Below are positions 26,206 to 38,780 of a stretch of 64,000 nucleotides of DNA, one piece after another. This DNA is from Hydractinia echinata. Lineage: Eukaryota; Cnidaria; Hydrozoa; Anthoathecata; Hydractiniidae. The notes under the pieces are model-generated. The model ran no database searches and was not told the DNA's origin. It worked only from the letters and a program-made list of their open reading frames with translations. The translations under genes were made by a program, and so were the position numbers. Each line of letters begins with the position of its first letter. Position 1 is the stretch's first letter. Location: positions 186,001 through 250,000 of the forward strand of contig JASGCC010000118.1 in the NCBI GenBank assembly GCA_030067915.1, in the 5' to 3' direction.

Positions 26206-26651
26206 ATAAAATAACTTAAAATAGAATATTTTATTCAAAGAGTAAAATAATCTCAATTAAAACTTGTATGTTTGACCCATGCATTCGTTTTTATTAGATA
26301 AAGCCATGTTGACACAAATTATAGTGTTTCTCTGACTAATGAAGTTCCAGTAGGATTCCAAATAACACATTGATGCTTTACACATTCACAAAAAAAAAAA
26401 ACTCGAAAAATTATGAAAAATTATGTTGGGTCATTGCCGGGCAGGTAAGTACACCACTTAGAAAATTAAGTTTCTCAACAACCACCATAAGTCCAACAAC
26501 ATATCTTCCTGAACACAATAGCATGTACCACATGGCACTTACTCCAGCATGGCACGTAGTAAGGCCTTTAAGCAAAATTCACAGGCCTGGTGGTCACCAA
26601 ATAATAAATGGTGTTGCATAGGCGTACCACAACAGAACTGGATCGTTAGAA

Positions 26652-26692
26652 ACTAAACAATGAAAATGTAAGGCACATTTTCATTGTTTAGT
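26652..26692. repeat. Perfect 17-bp hairpin (copy A), rearranged in copy C
   Basis: ACTAAACAATGAAAATG and its exact reverse complement are separated by 7 nt. Copy C has only one arm, joined to GGCCTTA (near 47352), so the haplotypes differ by a small inversion or deletion here. Confidence 0.8.
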
Positions 26693-26952
26693 GTTTTCAG
26701 GTTTTAAATAATTTTTACTACCCCTTATTACTGATTTACATTAATATTAAAACACCCTATTAAATCACTTTGAACACAATGAGAGACATGCAAAAAAATA
26801 TGGCGAATTTATGCAATGGGGGAAGGGTGAATGAGGAGGAGTTATCCAAATGAGAGTTATGTCACACAATATGAATTTAACTACCGTTTAATTAAAAACG
26901 TGTATGATGTGTGTGTTTTACTGAAATGTTGGTGAACCTATGACACATATAT

Positions 26953-27410
26953 ATAGTGTAATCACATCAGGAACTAATTTTATTTATATATATGTTAATC
27001 AGAATTTTGGTAAGTATATTCTTGTCTGATGGAAATGAAAACTTGGACCGAGCGGGATTCGAACCAGCGACTTTTGGGTTAGTGCCCCATTGCTCTGCCA
27101 ACTGAGCTATCGGTCCGATAGTGAGGCGAGTTTGCAACTGCCTTTTCCCTCACTACCGGATCGAGCACAGTTGGTGGTTCGGACCCACATCGGCAAGCTT
27201 TCAAATCCACCAAGTCACGGCTACTTACCGCGTTGTGTTCGTTTCGGCAAATCTGCCTTCTTCAGCCTATATAGTGTAATCACATCAGGAACTAATTTTA
27301 TTTATATATATGTTAATCAGAATTTGGTAGGTATATTCTTGTCTGGTGGAAATGAACACTTGGACCGAGCGGGATTCGAACCAGCGACCTTTGGGTTAAC
27401 GCCCATATAT
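26953..27410 (-). mobile_element. Tandem tRNA-derived SINE pair (copy A)
   Basis: A 317-bp direct repeat: the block TAGTGTAATCACATCAGGAA occurs near 26956 and again near 27273, each followed by a minus-strand tRNA-like head. The full head (27116-27045) has a perfect 7-bp acceptor stem (GGACCGA/TCGGTCC), a GCTC/GAGC D stem and a GGTTCGAATCC T loop. The base before the putative anticodon is C rather than U, and the anticodon and T stems have mismatches, so it looks like a SINE head. The second head is truncated at an AT microsatellite. Also at 37270-37720 and 47636-48090. Confidence 0.65.
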
Positions 27411-28850
27411 ATATATATACCACATAAAATCAATTAGGCATGAAAAATATGAAAACGACACTGAATTGTCAAAAGAAGTTTGGAGGATAAAACATAGCAA
27501 TTATACGCCACAACTGAAATGAATGTGATAAAGAAATGTGCACCCTACAACCGCGCATTGATGAAGTGTAATTTGTGTTTGTCAGAGAAACTGGAAATAG
27601 CTATTTATAAAGACATAATATTTTAAACAAAAAGAACGAGTTAATTTCTAAATGTAGACACGTAAACAAATACATACTCTTACGACACGACACAAAAGAT
27701 TGATGACGTGAACAAGTCATTGTAGTTTCTTTTTTAAGATTATTGCATTGTAATTTTTTAACGGTTAAGAACTCAACTGATGATTGCAAAAGGCATGAAA
27801 CTTTAAGTTTTGAGAAACTTGTGTAGTTTTTATTTATTTTACATAAGATAATATTTTGCTCTACGTAACGTATTGAGCACTTTTCTTTGAAGAAGAGAAT
27901 ACACATTAAAAAGTTTATATATATATAATATATATATATACTGTCTGCATTCAGTACACTGTCTGCATTCAGTACCTAAATGTCTAAATTACGTGTTTTC
28001 ACTTTTCCAATTTCACCAGTATAGAAACTTGTGTGCTTTACAGAATAGACTGCCAGTGCTGGGTACCTCAGTAATGAGAATATTTGTGCATAGTGGGGGT
28101 ATGACATTTTATCTATATATAGCTATACATCTTTGTAATCATTCATTGAATACTAAAATCCATATTATTACAAAACTAGATAGGCTGGAGAATATTTATA
28201 TTTATAAGAAAAATTTTCCATTGCCATGCGAAGCCTCCTCCACAGATCATTTTTGATAATTGACTTCACCAACTTTTCCTAACATTGTGTCTAATTTCTG
28301 AGATGCAGCCATTAGCTATTACACATTTGAAAACAAGTGGGCAAGTATTTAGCAATTTCAGCTTTAGCAATTAATTCCAGTGGGTCTCACATTGAAATAA
28401 ACACATATATAATAGAATTGAAATGTATAAATCACACATCTTGGATGTTTCAACCGGTTCGTTTTTTGTTAAACCCGTACGCAAATATATACTCACACTG
28501 TTCACTGAAATTTTTGTGAAGTTTTTTAAAGGGATGGCTTATAGTCAAACTATAAGGTTATGTAGCAAGCAGAGTTGTTATATTCTTGCAGACGAGTTCA
28601 CGTCATAATACTGGTTAACCAATCACGGACCAGTATACAGATTAAGCAGCCATTATATAATGGTGACACATGTCGTAATCATGATGTTTTTGTGGTCAAA
28701 CCTTCGTAAATACAAGACTTGATTTTTCAAGAAATTTTTTTATCGTTAAATCTTTAATATGTTTCAGATATACACTGGTTAATCTTTGCCATTTAGCTAC
28801 ATTTGCCATTTAGCCAAGTTATGTTTAGTTAAGATTTCTACTGCAAAGGT

Positions 28851-30000
28851 TTGACCGTAAGAAGTCCACTGTGTACACCAAAGGAGAGCATGAAGGAGAA
28901 CAATCCGACTGCAAGAATCATTGTCAGAGCTGTTTGTTTAGATATTCTTTACATTAACGACATAGATGATGACGTAATCAGTAATGTTCTCACATTTGCG
29001 GATGACCCAAAGTTATTTTCAAAAGTGAAAAACAGAAGTAATACAGATCAACTACAAAATGATCTTAAAACTATGTTTAATTGGTCAAAAGACTGGTCTA
29101 TGCTTTTCAATTTTAATAGATGTAAATGTCTACACATTGGTTGGAACAATCAACACCATGAGTACTATATTGATAACCACCTAATTGAAGCTGTAGAAGT
29201 AGAAAAAGACCTTGGCGTGTATGTTGATGCAACTATGAGTTTTAGTAAGCAATGTGCAGAAGCTATGTCAAAATCAAACAGAACCTTGGGTGTCATCAAA
29301 CGAACTTTGGAATGCAAAACCAAAAGCAACTTGTATATATTATACAAATCCCTAGTGAGACCTCGTGTTGAATACAGCATACAACCTTGGAGACCATTCC
29401 TGCAAAAGGACATTGACAACACAGAAAAGGTCCAGAGAAGATTTACTAGGATGACCATAGGTATTGGCCATCCACCATACGAAGAAAGACTTGAAGAATG
29501 TAACTTGATGTCTCTGGAAATGAGGAGATGAGAGCTGAGCGCTGACCCTAATTGAGTTTGCGTAGCTCAAAGAGAGCATTAAATACTCCAGGACTCCCCA
29601 TCAAAGCCAAGGCCCCTCCTGGAAATAATAGACAGGGTATATCCCTCGATATTTGTGAGGCTAGCCATGTAAAATATGCACATCTCTAATCTCTCTCTCT
29701 GACCTCGTCGAAGTGTTTAAAATCATGAATAGGTATGAAAATTTGAACCTGAATGACTTTTTTGAACTGAGTGAGAATTGACTGACAAGAGGACACTCAA
29801 AAAAAGATATGGAAGCCTCGTTGGATAAAATAAAATTTTCATTTGTTCCTCGGTTTAATAATGAATGGAACATTCTACCAGAGAAAGCAGTGTCTGCCAC
29901 TTCAACAAACCTTTTTAAAAAGTTTATTCAACCGCATGTCGAGACTGTTAGGGGCTCTACACAAGTCAAAGGAGACTGCCTGCCCTAGTTCCGAAACAAC
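28851..30000 (+). pseudogene. 5'-truncated LINE reverse-transcriptase fragment in KCTD intron 1 (copy A)
   Basis: An open frame (28851-29531) has the RT core YINDIDDDV..VLTFADD, then a thumb region with LGVYVDATMSFSKQC, LYKSLVRPRVEYSIQPWRP and VQRRFTRM, typical of the C-terminal part of non-LTR RTs. A second frame after stops (29700-29990) continues with HSKKDMEAS and FNNEWNILPEKAVSA, the usual LINE C-terminus. FADDP replaces the usual FADDT. The polymerase N-terminus and endonuclease are missing. Sense is opposite to KCTD. Copy C has the same element interrupted by another LINE. Confidence 0.8.
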
Positions 30001-30753
30001 CACCGATCTTGGCCTACTAAAGACCATACGGGTGGATCCAGTAAGTTATCCGGTAAGTTAATAAGGATGGGATACGCTGCATTATTTTTTTTCTTGAAAT
30101 GTACGACATAAAGTATATAATATAAAGTATAATTACATAGATTGAATGATGATCCAAATTCATGAAATTTTAGTGTGTTTAAATTTACACTTGTGTATTT
30201 TTCTCACGCATTTAATTTCTCTGTACTTTTAGGTTTTGCACACTCTTTGACTTTGTTTTGATCTGTGCCTTTGGCAATTTTTTCACCTTATAACACAAAA
30301 CATAAACTGTAGCTAGCTAGCTAGCTATACTATTAAAATAAAAGACAATCATTCTTTAATACCTTCGCTGTCAGTTAGTTCTTCCATTCTTCCACTGAAC
30401 ATTGCCCGAAGCATCTATCTGACCTTTTAGTTAATGTTCCCAAAGTCGTGTAAAACAAAGAACCTCCAACATTAAGCTTGACATATTTAGTTGAAACAGC
30501 CTTGGAGTTGTCATCAGCTACACTTATAGTTTCTCCAGACATCCTGACATAAACCTCATAAGTTAATTTTGAATTTAGACCTATAATAAGAAGGTTCTAT
30601 CTCAAAACTTTACGTAAACAATTTAACTGCAGAGTCGACACATTTACGGCGGCCATGTTTTTATATTTTACACTCCCGTTTTAGATATTCGGCCCCAGCC
30701 TTTTTTGGCTCAAAGAAGAACGTTATGAGAGTCAGATTTTACGTTACAAAAAC

Positions 30754-30828
30754 AAAGGCAAAACAATTTGTCGGTTCATTACGCACAAAATCTGGATGGA
30801 AAGAAACCATTCTCTACCGACCTCTTAG
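30754..30828 (+). pseudogene. Fragment of the last CAMKK exon (copy B)
   Basis: Begins inside the last exon (AAAGGCAAAAC) at the A/B junction and runs to the TAG stop, with one inserted and one deleted base relative to 20332-20403. No other CAMKK exon is present in copy B. Confidence 0.85.
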
Positions 30829-33800
30829 TCTCAGAATGCACGATCAAAACAGCGTCACTTCGGACAACCTTCAAACCGTTGTTGCTAAGTCCAATCGGTT
30901 ATCGTAGAATAGCGACTTAGCTGATTGGTTGTGGTATGAAGGGGACAGATCTGATTAGTTTATGAAAGCGAAGGTTCTGACTGGTTATGGTATGAAAGCT
31001 ACGGATCTGATTGGTTATAAAGCGAACGATCTGAGTTTATGGTGTAAAAGCGACAGATCTGATTGGTTATGGTATGAATTAACTTCACACTATCAGATAC
31101 ATTCGTTAGTATGGCATTAGCGATGTCGTGGATAAACAGTTGCTAATGTGTGCGCAATGCATGATTGTAAAACTGAATATCTCTTCTAAAACTTCTGTTC
31201 AAATAGATATCTGTGCCTTATTGTAAGCTAACTTTCAGCAACTCCATTCCAAAGATGTATTCCAAATAAAAACATTCGTGTTATTTCTAAAATTAGCGCA
31301 CGAACTTAAAACGTTAGACAATTATGAAGATATAATACTTATTAAAATGGGTTTTGTTTCTTTCGAATATTTTTGCTGAAATTTTTATCTGTGAAGGGAA
31401 GTTTAATGAATTAGATTTTTTTAGAAGTTCTTGATTTCATATATTTCTTTCATTTTGCCAGTAGGAAGGTTTTGTATATTAGAATTTGTTGTAAATTTAT
31501 AAAAACTGATAAAAATATTACATTTGTATATAATCTATAATATATTGTACAGTGCTGTGAACCTGTCTAAACTCGTTCGTTCAAAGTGCAAATATTAAGC
31601 AAGAAAAATATGGAACCGAAAGTTGTTGTTATGTAAAGGTTTTTATGTACTTGTTTTTTTCTGTATTTTTATATAATTTACAGTTCTGAATATCTCGCAC
31701 ATGCTTTTCGCTCGTTTTTCATAACTTGACCGAAATAATAGAGTGGAATGTAATTTGCCAAACTTTTACATTTAAAACAAAAAAGTTAGTAAAAGGTCGT
31801 CTTTAAAATGAGTCCGAAACGTCTTTAAATGAGTCCGAAAATTTATGTAATTTAAATGTATGTATTTATGGAAAAAGTGTATATGAGATTTAATAATAAT
31901 AATAAGTAAATAACCTTATTGTTGTTATTTACATGTTTACAATGTGAACAGTTGAAGTCAGGTATTACAAAGAACGTGCGTTACTATTTCCCGACGAAAA
32001 ATATCACAGTTCGCTAGAACTAATTTTTGTTTTCGTTTGAAAAAATAAATATTTCGCGGGATTTAAATTTCCCGAATTTGTGAATTTTTAATAATTTATA
32101 CTGTTTCTCACAGGCGTTATATAGAAGACACAAAAGTTCAACTCTAAATTAGTCAACCGCGAAATCCAATTACGAGAAATAATTTTCTTTTTTAATATGC
32201 GAAAATTTCTGATGATCCCTTTAAGGCTTGGTTCTCACCTGGCACTAAAGAGCACTAAAGAGCGATAGAAATTGAGCACTAAAGAGCACTGGAAAATGAG
32301 CGTCTGTTTTAAAGTGATTCACACTATAGAGAAAAATACTTAATATAAGATCTCTTTGAGCATGGAACGTTGAAGAAGAACTCTATTTCGTCATTTGGAA
32401 ATCATGTCTGTACAAAATACTTCTGCACGAATGTCGGCACCTTTGATCTCAGAAGAAAACAATAAAACGAACACTAGAATCTTAGTGTCGTTAGTGCTCA
32501 AAAACAGCACTAATGAGCGACAATGAGCACTAAGGAGCGTTGAAACTGATTCTCACTTATGAAAAAAACACGAGATATCGCTCGTTAGTGCTCTTTAGCT
32601 TAATTATCATCATTATCGGCTTAACATCTGCTAGACTGTGTTAAATCTAAACTCACATTCCTCTGCATCCAGTCTACTTATTACCTCCTGCTAAGTGTTT
32701 CTCGGTCTAAATTTGGGCTTTGTCCCAAGAACTATCAAATCTCTACACTTTCTCACCCAATTATCCTTCTCCAGTGTCTAAACCAACTCAATCTTTCTTA
32801 TCTGGATAAATCTTTAATGCTACGGATACCTAGTCTGCTTCTAAGCTTATCTAAAGGCGTTACACATCCACCTAAACTTTCATTTAGCGGCTACTATATA
32901 TGGTGAAGACGCGCCGCGATGCACAACTTTTTTTTCAGTGTGAATTTAGGATTACACAGGCTCATACAACCTACCTTAATACTGGATTAAATAAATACTG
33001 GATTAATTGTTTTTTTTAAGTTTTAAATTGGCCAATGTTCGCAAATATAGAATCAAAAATTTCATTTCTTTGTTCTGCTTGAAGTTCGTATGACAAAGTT
33101 AATTCGGCAAAACACTATGATCTCAAATTCTTTATATCCTATGTGTTAAAAATGGATGCAGTTAGTCGCATTAAAGGCAGCTGCAGCTTGAATCAGGCAT
33201 AAATGTTTACACAAAGAGGAAAATGGTTTGAAGGGACAAAACATTTTTCATAATGCATTTTTATCAAGTATAATTAGAGCATCTAAAACGTCATATACAA
33301 TTTGTTCACATACAGAGGAGACATGTTCATATATTGCGGATACAAATCATTGTGACAGGCAAAATAAAGGTTTGACTAAAAAAAGGTAGTCACTTATACA
33401 GAAGTGAAAACGTGAGCTTACGTTTTAATGTTGCCATTTTGTTTCTATGATTTGGTTCACATGATACCGTTACAGTGCGGAGCGAAATCATTTCACTTTT
33501 TGCATCGAAACGGACTTGTTCTGTTTTGCACTCCGGGTAGGCTCGATGACAAACACGTTATCCGGTACGAAATTCGATCTCTATCCGCAACGTGTGAACA
33601 TGGTTAAAAAGACAAAAATAAAATAATCGACAAAACGTCTTCATTTAAACTAAAAAAACATTCCATTGTAGACAACATTTAAAGAAACGGACAAATTACC
33701 GAAAATATTGCTGTATAAAAACTTTTAAATTCATATTAAAAGACGACGACACTTCACGGCATGAGAAGTCAGAAAAAGCGAAGCGTTTTGTATAGATAAG

Positions 33801-33934
33801 TGCGAAGCTATTCTGAAATCGAATCAATTAGATTCACTTCGCTTCTAAATTACGGATAGCTACTTCTTTTCTGGCAATATCGCTATGGGAAAGCCTTTCG
33901 TTGGAGCGCTTCGGCGACGCAACAGAAAAACGCT

Positions 33935-35797
33935 TCACGGATCATTTGCTAGTTGATGTACTCGGTTTCTCCTCATGCTTGTCCCTTCTTCATATCTTCG
34001 CGCTCACGTTCGCGGGTTACGATTCATAGCTTTCGTTGCTCGCAACAATTCATGATCAAGTGCCGCAAGTCCCCGCGCCCCTCGAACAACAGCACATTTA
34101 AAGTGTCCTCGTATATACGTGCTTCGGGAAACTCCACTTTGGTTTGTTTACGTTCCGTTGCATACACGATAGACGTGCAACAAACTTCAGTTACTTTTTT
34201 CCCGTTGCCGTAAAATGACCAGCAACATATTTCGTCGTTGCAATAATGTCTTTTTATAAATAATATGCGCCCGTTAAATCGTAGAGAAAGCTTATCGAAA
34301 AGTTCGAGATTTTTCAGCATATTGTCATCAGATTGACTAAAAAAACAACAGAATATTTAGCAACTGCATTTATTTCATGTGACTGTTTATTGAATCATCT
34401 CAATCAAGCACTACTCATATCATTAGCATCTCAACAGCTGTTGAGTCAACAACAGCTGTTGAATCAGTCTTGACAAGTTTGATCAATAATTTCTAAACAA
34501 AACGTCCACAACGATTTGCAAGCCATAGGTAACAAACCATAGATTGGTTTTGTTAGAATGAAGCAAAAAAACACAAAAAAACTCGACATGAACGCACACA
34601 TAAAAAAACACGCACAAACTGCTTACATGTGTAGGAGTACTTGTTACTGTATCGATTACAAACCAACTTGATGACAGGCTGCAAAATACGAAATAAATAT
34701 CATACTACGACGCACTCAAAAAAGCCTTTTTTTTAGCCACAAAGAAATAATCTTTACTCTTGTAACCTAATTGTAGGGGGGGGACACTTAAGGGGCGGGG
34801 AGAGGAAATAAGTAAATAAGTAACGGAAAGTTTACCGTTTGAGGATTCCATTTTAACGGCTGGGTCTTCCTCACCTCAGAATGTAACTTTGATGTGACTT
34901 TGTTACATTACAGCCAGAGATACGTATAGCATTGCTCTAACTTGCTTGCCTTACGCACGAGTCAGTTCGCAATCAGTAGATGGCTCCAAATGGACTGACA
35001 ACACTAAATTTACAGTGCGCCGGAATGGAGACTCGAACCTGAAATCTTATGATTACAAGCCCAATGTGCTACCACTACACCATCTCCTTTACTTAACCGC
35101 ATTATAATTAAAGTAGGTCTGATAAAACATTGGTGACCCCTATTGTAGACCTTAAATAGTCGACATTTCTTTTAAAAGTCGACCATTTTCTTTTTAAAGT
35201 CGACCATTTTCTTTTTAAAGTCGACCATTTTCTCTTCAACTACAGATTAGCCTCCTTAATAATTCCTCCCCCTCCTTACAAATAGGTTACACAGGACATA
35301 AATGACATACAAAACAGATTTATTATGATTGGATACATTACTTTTTCAGACCGTGCAATAATTATACGTTCTTCTTTGAGAGAGGTCATCAGTGGAACTT
35401 TACACTGTGGTTCGACATCGTCTCCTTTTCTTTTTAATGCTTCTTCAACCTGTCCAGAAATACATAAACGGACAACATTATCAATTTCAGAATTGTCGCA
35501 AGAAATTTCTTCTGGGAAAAATAATAATTTAAGGTATTGGACTGCTGTGTTTATCACGTGTCTCATAGCAATCAAGCTATGTGAAAAATATTTTGTCACT
35601 TTTTACTCTTATTTTTAAGTACTGTAAAAATATACTTCGGTCATTACCTCATTTGTAAGTTCTGCAAACAATAAAACTTTGTTTCTGTCAGCAGTTCTTT
35701 CAGTTCAGTTTTATCATCAGGCATTGGAATTTTGCCATCACGTAGATAATTCAGGATTCTTTCAAAATTTTTCCACTGCGATCAAGAAGAAACCATC
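33935..35797 (-). pseudogene. KCTD exons 2-5 (copy B), multiply frameshifted
   Basis: Exon 5 33935-34336, exon 4 34627-34678, exon 3 35342-35511, exon 2 35648-35797; exon 1 is absent because copy B ends before it. Each exon has lost or gained single bases relative to copy C, for example one base lost in exon 4 and in the start of exon 3. The protein cannot be read through as written. Confidence 0.85.
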
Positions 35798-38780
35798 CTA
35801 AAAGAAAGCAGAGGGTAAAAAATCTGTGATCACTCTTTCTTTTTAGTGATATGATTTATCATTATTATCATTACATTGAAACTAAAACACACATAACGTG
35901 CAGAGTAAATAGCATAAGCAACATCTTACTCTTCATTTAGAAAAAATGTGTGCAGTGAAGCATTAGCTTTTATCTATTATATTTTTTTATTCATAATAGG
36001 TCAGATGATGTTTCAAGATTTTGGCATTAGCTACCTGCCTGCTTTGTTAAATGTCAGTACGTGTCAGAAATCACTGCGAGTGTGCCAATGTGTACACCAG
36101 TTTGAGAGACAGAGAGAGACAGGAAGAGTTCAGAAAGCTATAAGAAGCAGAAAAGTATTTGTAGCATTAAATATGTTATCCAGATAAAAAGATTGAGTTC
36201 GTGAACAGGTGATAAGCTGAGAATAATGATGATGACGATAATGATGACAATAATGATGACGATTGATGGTGATTGATGGTGACTGATGAATAATGTGATT
36301 GATGATGATGATGGTGATTGATAATGATGATGAAATTGATGATAATTGATGATGATTGACTTGATGCAGATGAATCTGAGGTTAGAACTAACATGGTCTA
36401 GAACAGAATGGAAAAAAGTCAAGGTGTTTAGCTGAGAAAAATGATGATGATGATGATGATGATGACCAGTGATGATGATGATAATTGATGATGATGATAA
36501 TAATTGATGATTATTGATAGACCGGTGGTGATTGATGATAAAATAACTTAAAATAGATATTTTATTCAAAGAGTAAAATAATCTCAATTAAAACTTGTAT
36601 GTTGACCCATGCATTCGTTTTTATTATATAAAGCCATGTTACACAAATTATAGTGTTTCTCTGACTAATGAAGTTCCAGTAGGATTCCAAATAACACATT
36701 GATGCTTTACACATTCACAAAAAAAAAAACTCGAAAAATTATGAAAAATTATGTTGGGTCATTGCGGGCAGGTAAGTACACCACTTAGAAAATTAAGTTT
36801 CTCAACAACCACCATAAGTCCAACAACATATCTTCCTGAACACAATAGCATGTACCACATGGCACTTACTCCAGCATGGCACGTAGTAAGGCCTTTAAGC
36901 AAATTCACAGGCCTGGTGGTCACCAAATAATAAATGGTGTTGCATAGGCGTACCACAACAGAACTGGATCGTTAGAAACTAACAATGAAAATGTAAGGCA
37001 CATTTCTATTGTTTATGTTTTCAGGTTTTAAAAAATTTTTACTACCCCTTATTACTGATTTACATTAATATTAACAACCCTATTAAATCACTTTTGAACA
37101 CAATGAGAGACATGCAAAAAAATATGGCGAATTTATGCAATGGGGGAAGGTGAATGAGGAGGAGTTATCCAAATGAGAGTTATGTCACACAATATGAATT
37201 TAACTACCGTTTAATTAAAAACGTGTATGATGTGTGTGTTTACTGAAATGTTGGTGAACCTATGACACATATATATAGTGTAATCACATCAGGAACTAAT
37301 TTTATTATATATTATGTTAATCAGAATTTGGTAAGTATATTTTGTCTGGTGGAAATGAAAAATTGTACCGAGCGGGATTCGAACCAGCGACTTTTGGGTT
37401 AGTGCCCATTGCTCTGCCAACTGAGCTATCGGTCCGATAGTGAGGCGAGTTTGCAACTGCCTTTTCCCTCACTACCGATCGAGCACAGTTGGTGGTTCGG
37501 ACCACATCTGCAAGCTTTCAAATCCACCAGTCACGGCTACTTACCGCGCCGTGTCGTTTCGGCAAATCTGCCTTCTTCAGCCTATATAGTGTAATCACAT
37601 CAGGAACTAATTTTATTTATATATATGTTAATCAGAATTGGTAGGTATATTCTTGTCTGCTGGAAATGAACACTTGGACGAGCGGGATTCGAACCAGCGA
37701 CCTTTGGGTTAACGCCCCATATATATATATATACACATAAAATCAATTAGGCATGAAAAATATGAAAACGACACTGAATTGTCAAAAGAAGTTTGGAGGA
37801 TAAAACATAGCAATTATACGCCACAACTGAAATGGAATGTGATAAAGAAATGTGCACCCTACAACCGCGCATTGATGAAGTGTAATTTGTGTTTGTCAGA
37901 GAAACTGGAAATAGCTATTTATAAAGACAATAATATTTTAAACAAAAAGAACGAGTTAATTTCTAAATGTAGACACGTAAACAAATACATACTCTTACGA
38001 CACGACACAAAAGATTGATGACGTGAACAAAGTCATTGTAGTTTCTTTTTTAAGATTATTGCATTGTAATTTTTAACGGTTAAGAACTCAACTGATGATT
38101 GCAAAAGGCATGAAACTTTAAGTTTTGAGAAACTTGTGTAGTTTTTATTTTATTTTACATAAGATAATATTTTGCTCTACGTAACGTATTGAGCACTTTT
38201 TCTTTGAAGAGAGAATACACATTAAAAAGTTTATATATATATATATATATATATATACTGTCTGCATTCAGTACACTGTCTGCATTCAGTACCTAAATGT
38301 CTAAATTACGTGTTTTCACTTTTCCAATTTCACCAGTATAGAAACTTGTGTGCTTTACAGAATAGACTGCCAGTGCTGGGTACCTCAGTAATGAGAATAT
38401 TTGTGCATAGTGGGGGTATGACATTTTATCTATATATAGCTATAATCTTTGTAATCATTCATTGAATACTAAAATCCATATTATTACAAAACTGATAGGC
38501 TGGAGAATATTTATATTTATAAGAAGAATTTTCCATTGCCATGCGAAGCCTCCCACAGATCATTTTTGATAATATTTCTTTAAGTGCTTCGACACGAAGA
38601 TAAATAAAAAACTAAAGAGCTATTCATTTTAATTGTGTTATATTTAAGTGATGAAAATCAGACACGGCACACATTTTTTTAAACAACTCGATTTTTTATT
38701 TCAGCCTTGCGATATTTTGAAAAACAACACTCTCTTTTACTCTTCGCATTTCATCGTAAAAACGACAACTTGCTATTTAG

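Larger units (their letters stand above)
23561..30542 (-). pseudogene. KCTD10/13/TNFAIP1-family gene, copy A, frameshifted as written
   Basis: Same five exons as the intact copy at 44309-52257: exon 1 30363-30542, exon 2 25300-25452, exon 3 24989-25160, exon 4 24258-24310, exon 5 23561-23963. Exons 4 and 5 are intact. Exon 1 has lost one base and has two adjacent substitutions. Exon 2 has an extra base at its donor. Exon 3 has five one-base indels (net +1). The clustering of one-base indels toward the end of copy A suggests sequence error more than true pseudogenisation. Confidence 0.85.
17829..30752. repeat. Copy A of the CAMKK-3'/KCTD block
   Basis: From 17829 (ATATTTCTTTAAGTGC) the sequence is nearly identical to 38573 onward, and its last bases (TTACAAAAAC near 30750) match those near 52470. 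It holds the last 7 CAMKK exons, KCTD, the SINEs and a LINE fragment. Small indels in coding exons become frequent from about 25 kb to the end. See copies B and C. Confidence 0.95.
30753..38572. repeat. Copy B: partial, indel-rich copy of the block
   Basis: Matches copy A from about 20331 to 28257 but is about 100 nt shorter, the differences being mostly one-base deletions, many in homopolymers, spread evenly through coding and non-coding sequence. It shares copy A's alleles (four VNTR units, no palindrome in the MITE). Both junctions are abrupt, with only 2-4 bp of overlap. This error profile is typical of an uncorrected long-read gap fill. Confidence 0.9.

Noticed and set aside
25801..26256. 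His/Ser/Ile-rich frames on the minus strand (also 36138-36587 and 46499-46960)
   Set aside because: They are translations of the GAT/GATT low-complexity tract in KCTD intron 1, not proteins.
27045..27116. Functional tRNA gene on the minus strand
   Set aside because: Despite the perfect acceptor stem, the anticodon and T stems have mismatches, U33 is replaced by C, and the unit repeats with a shared body.
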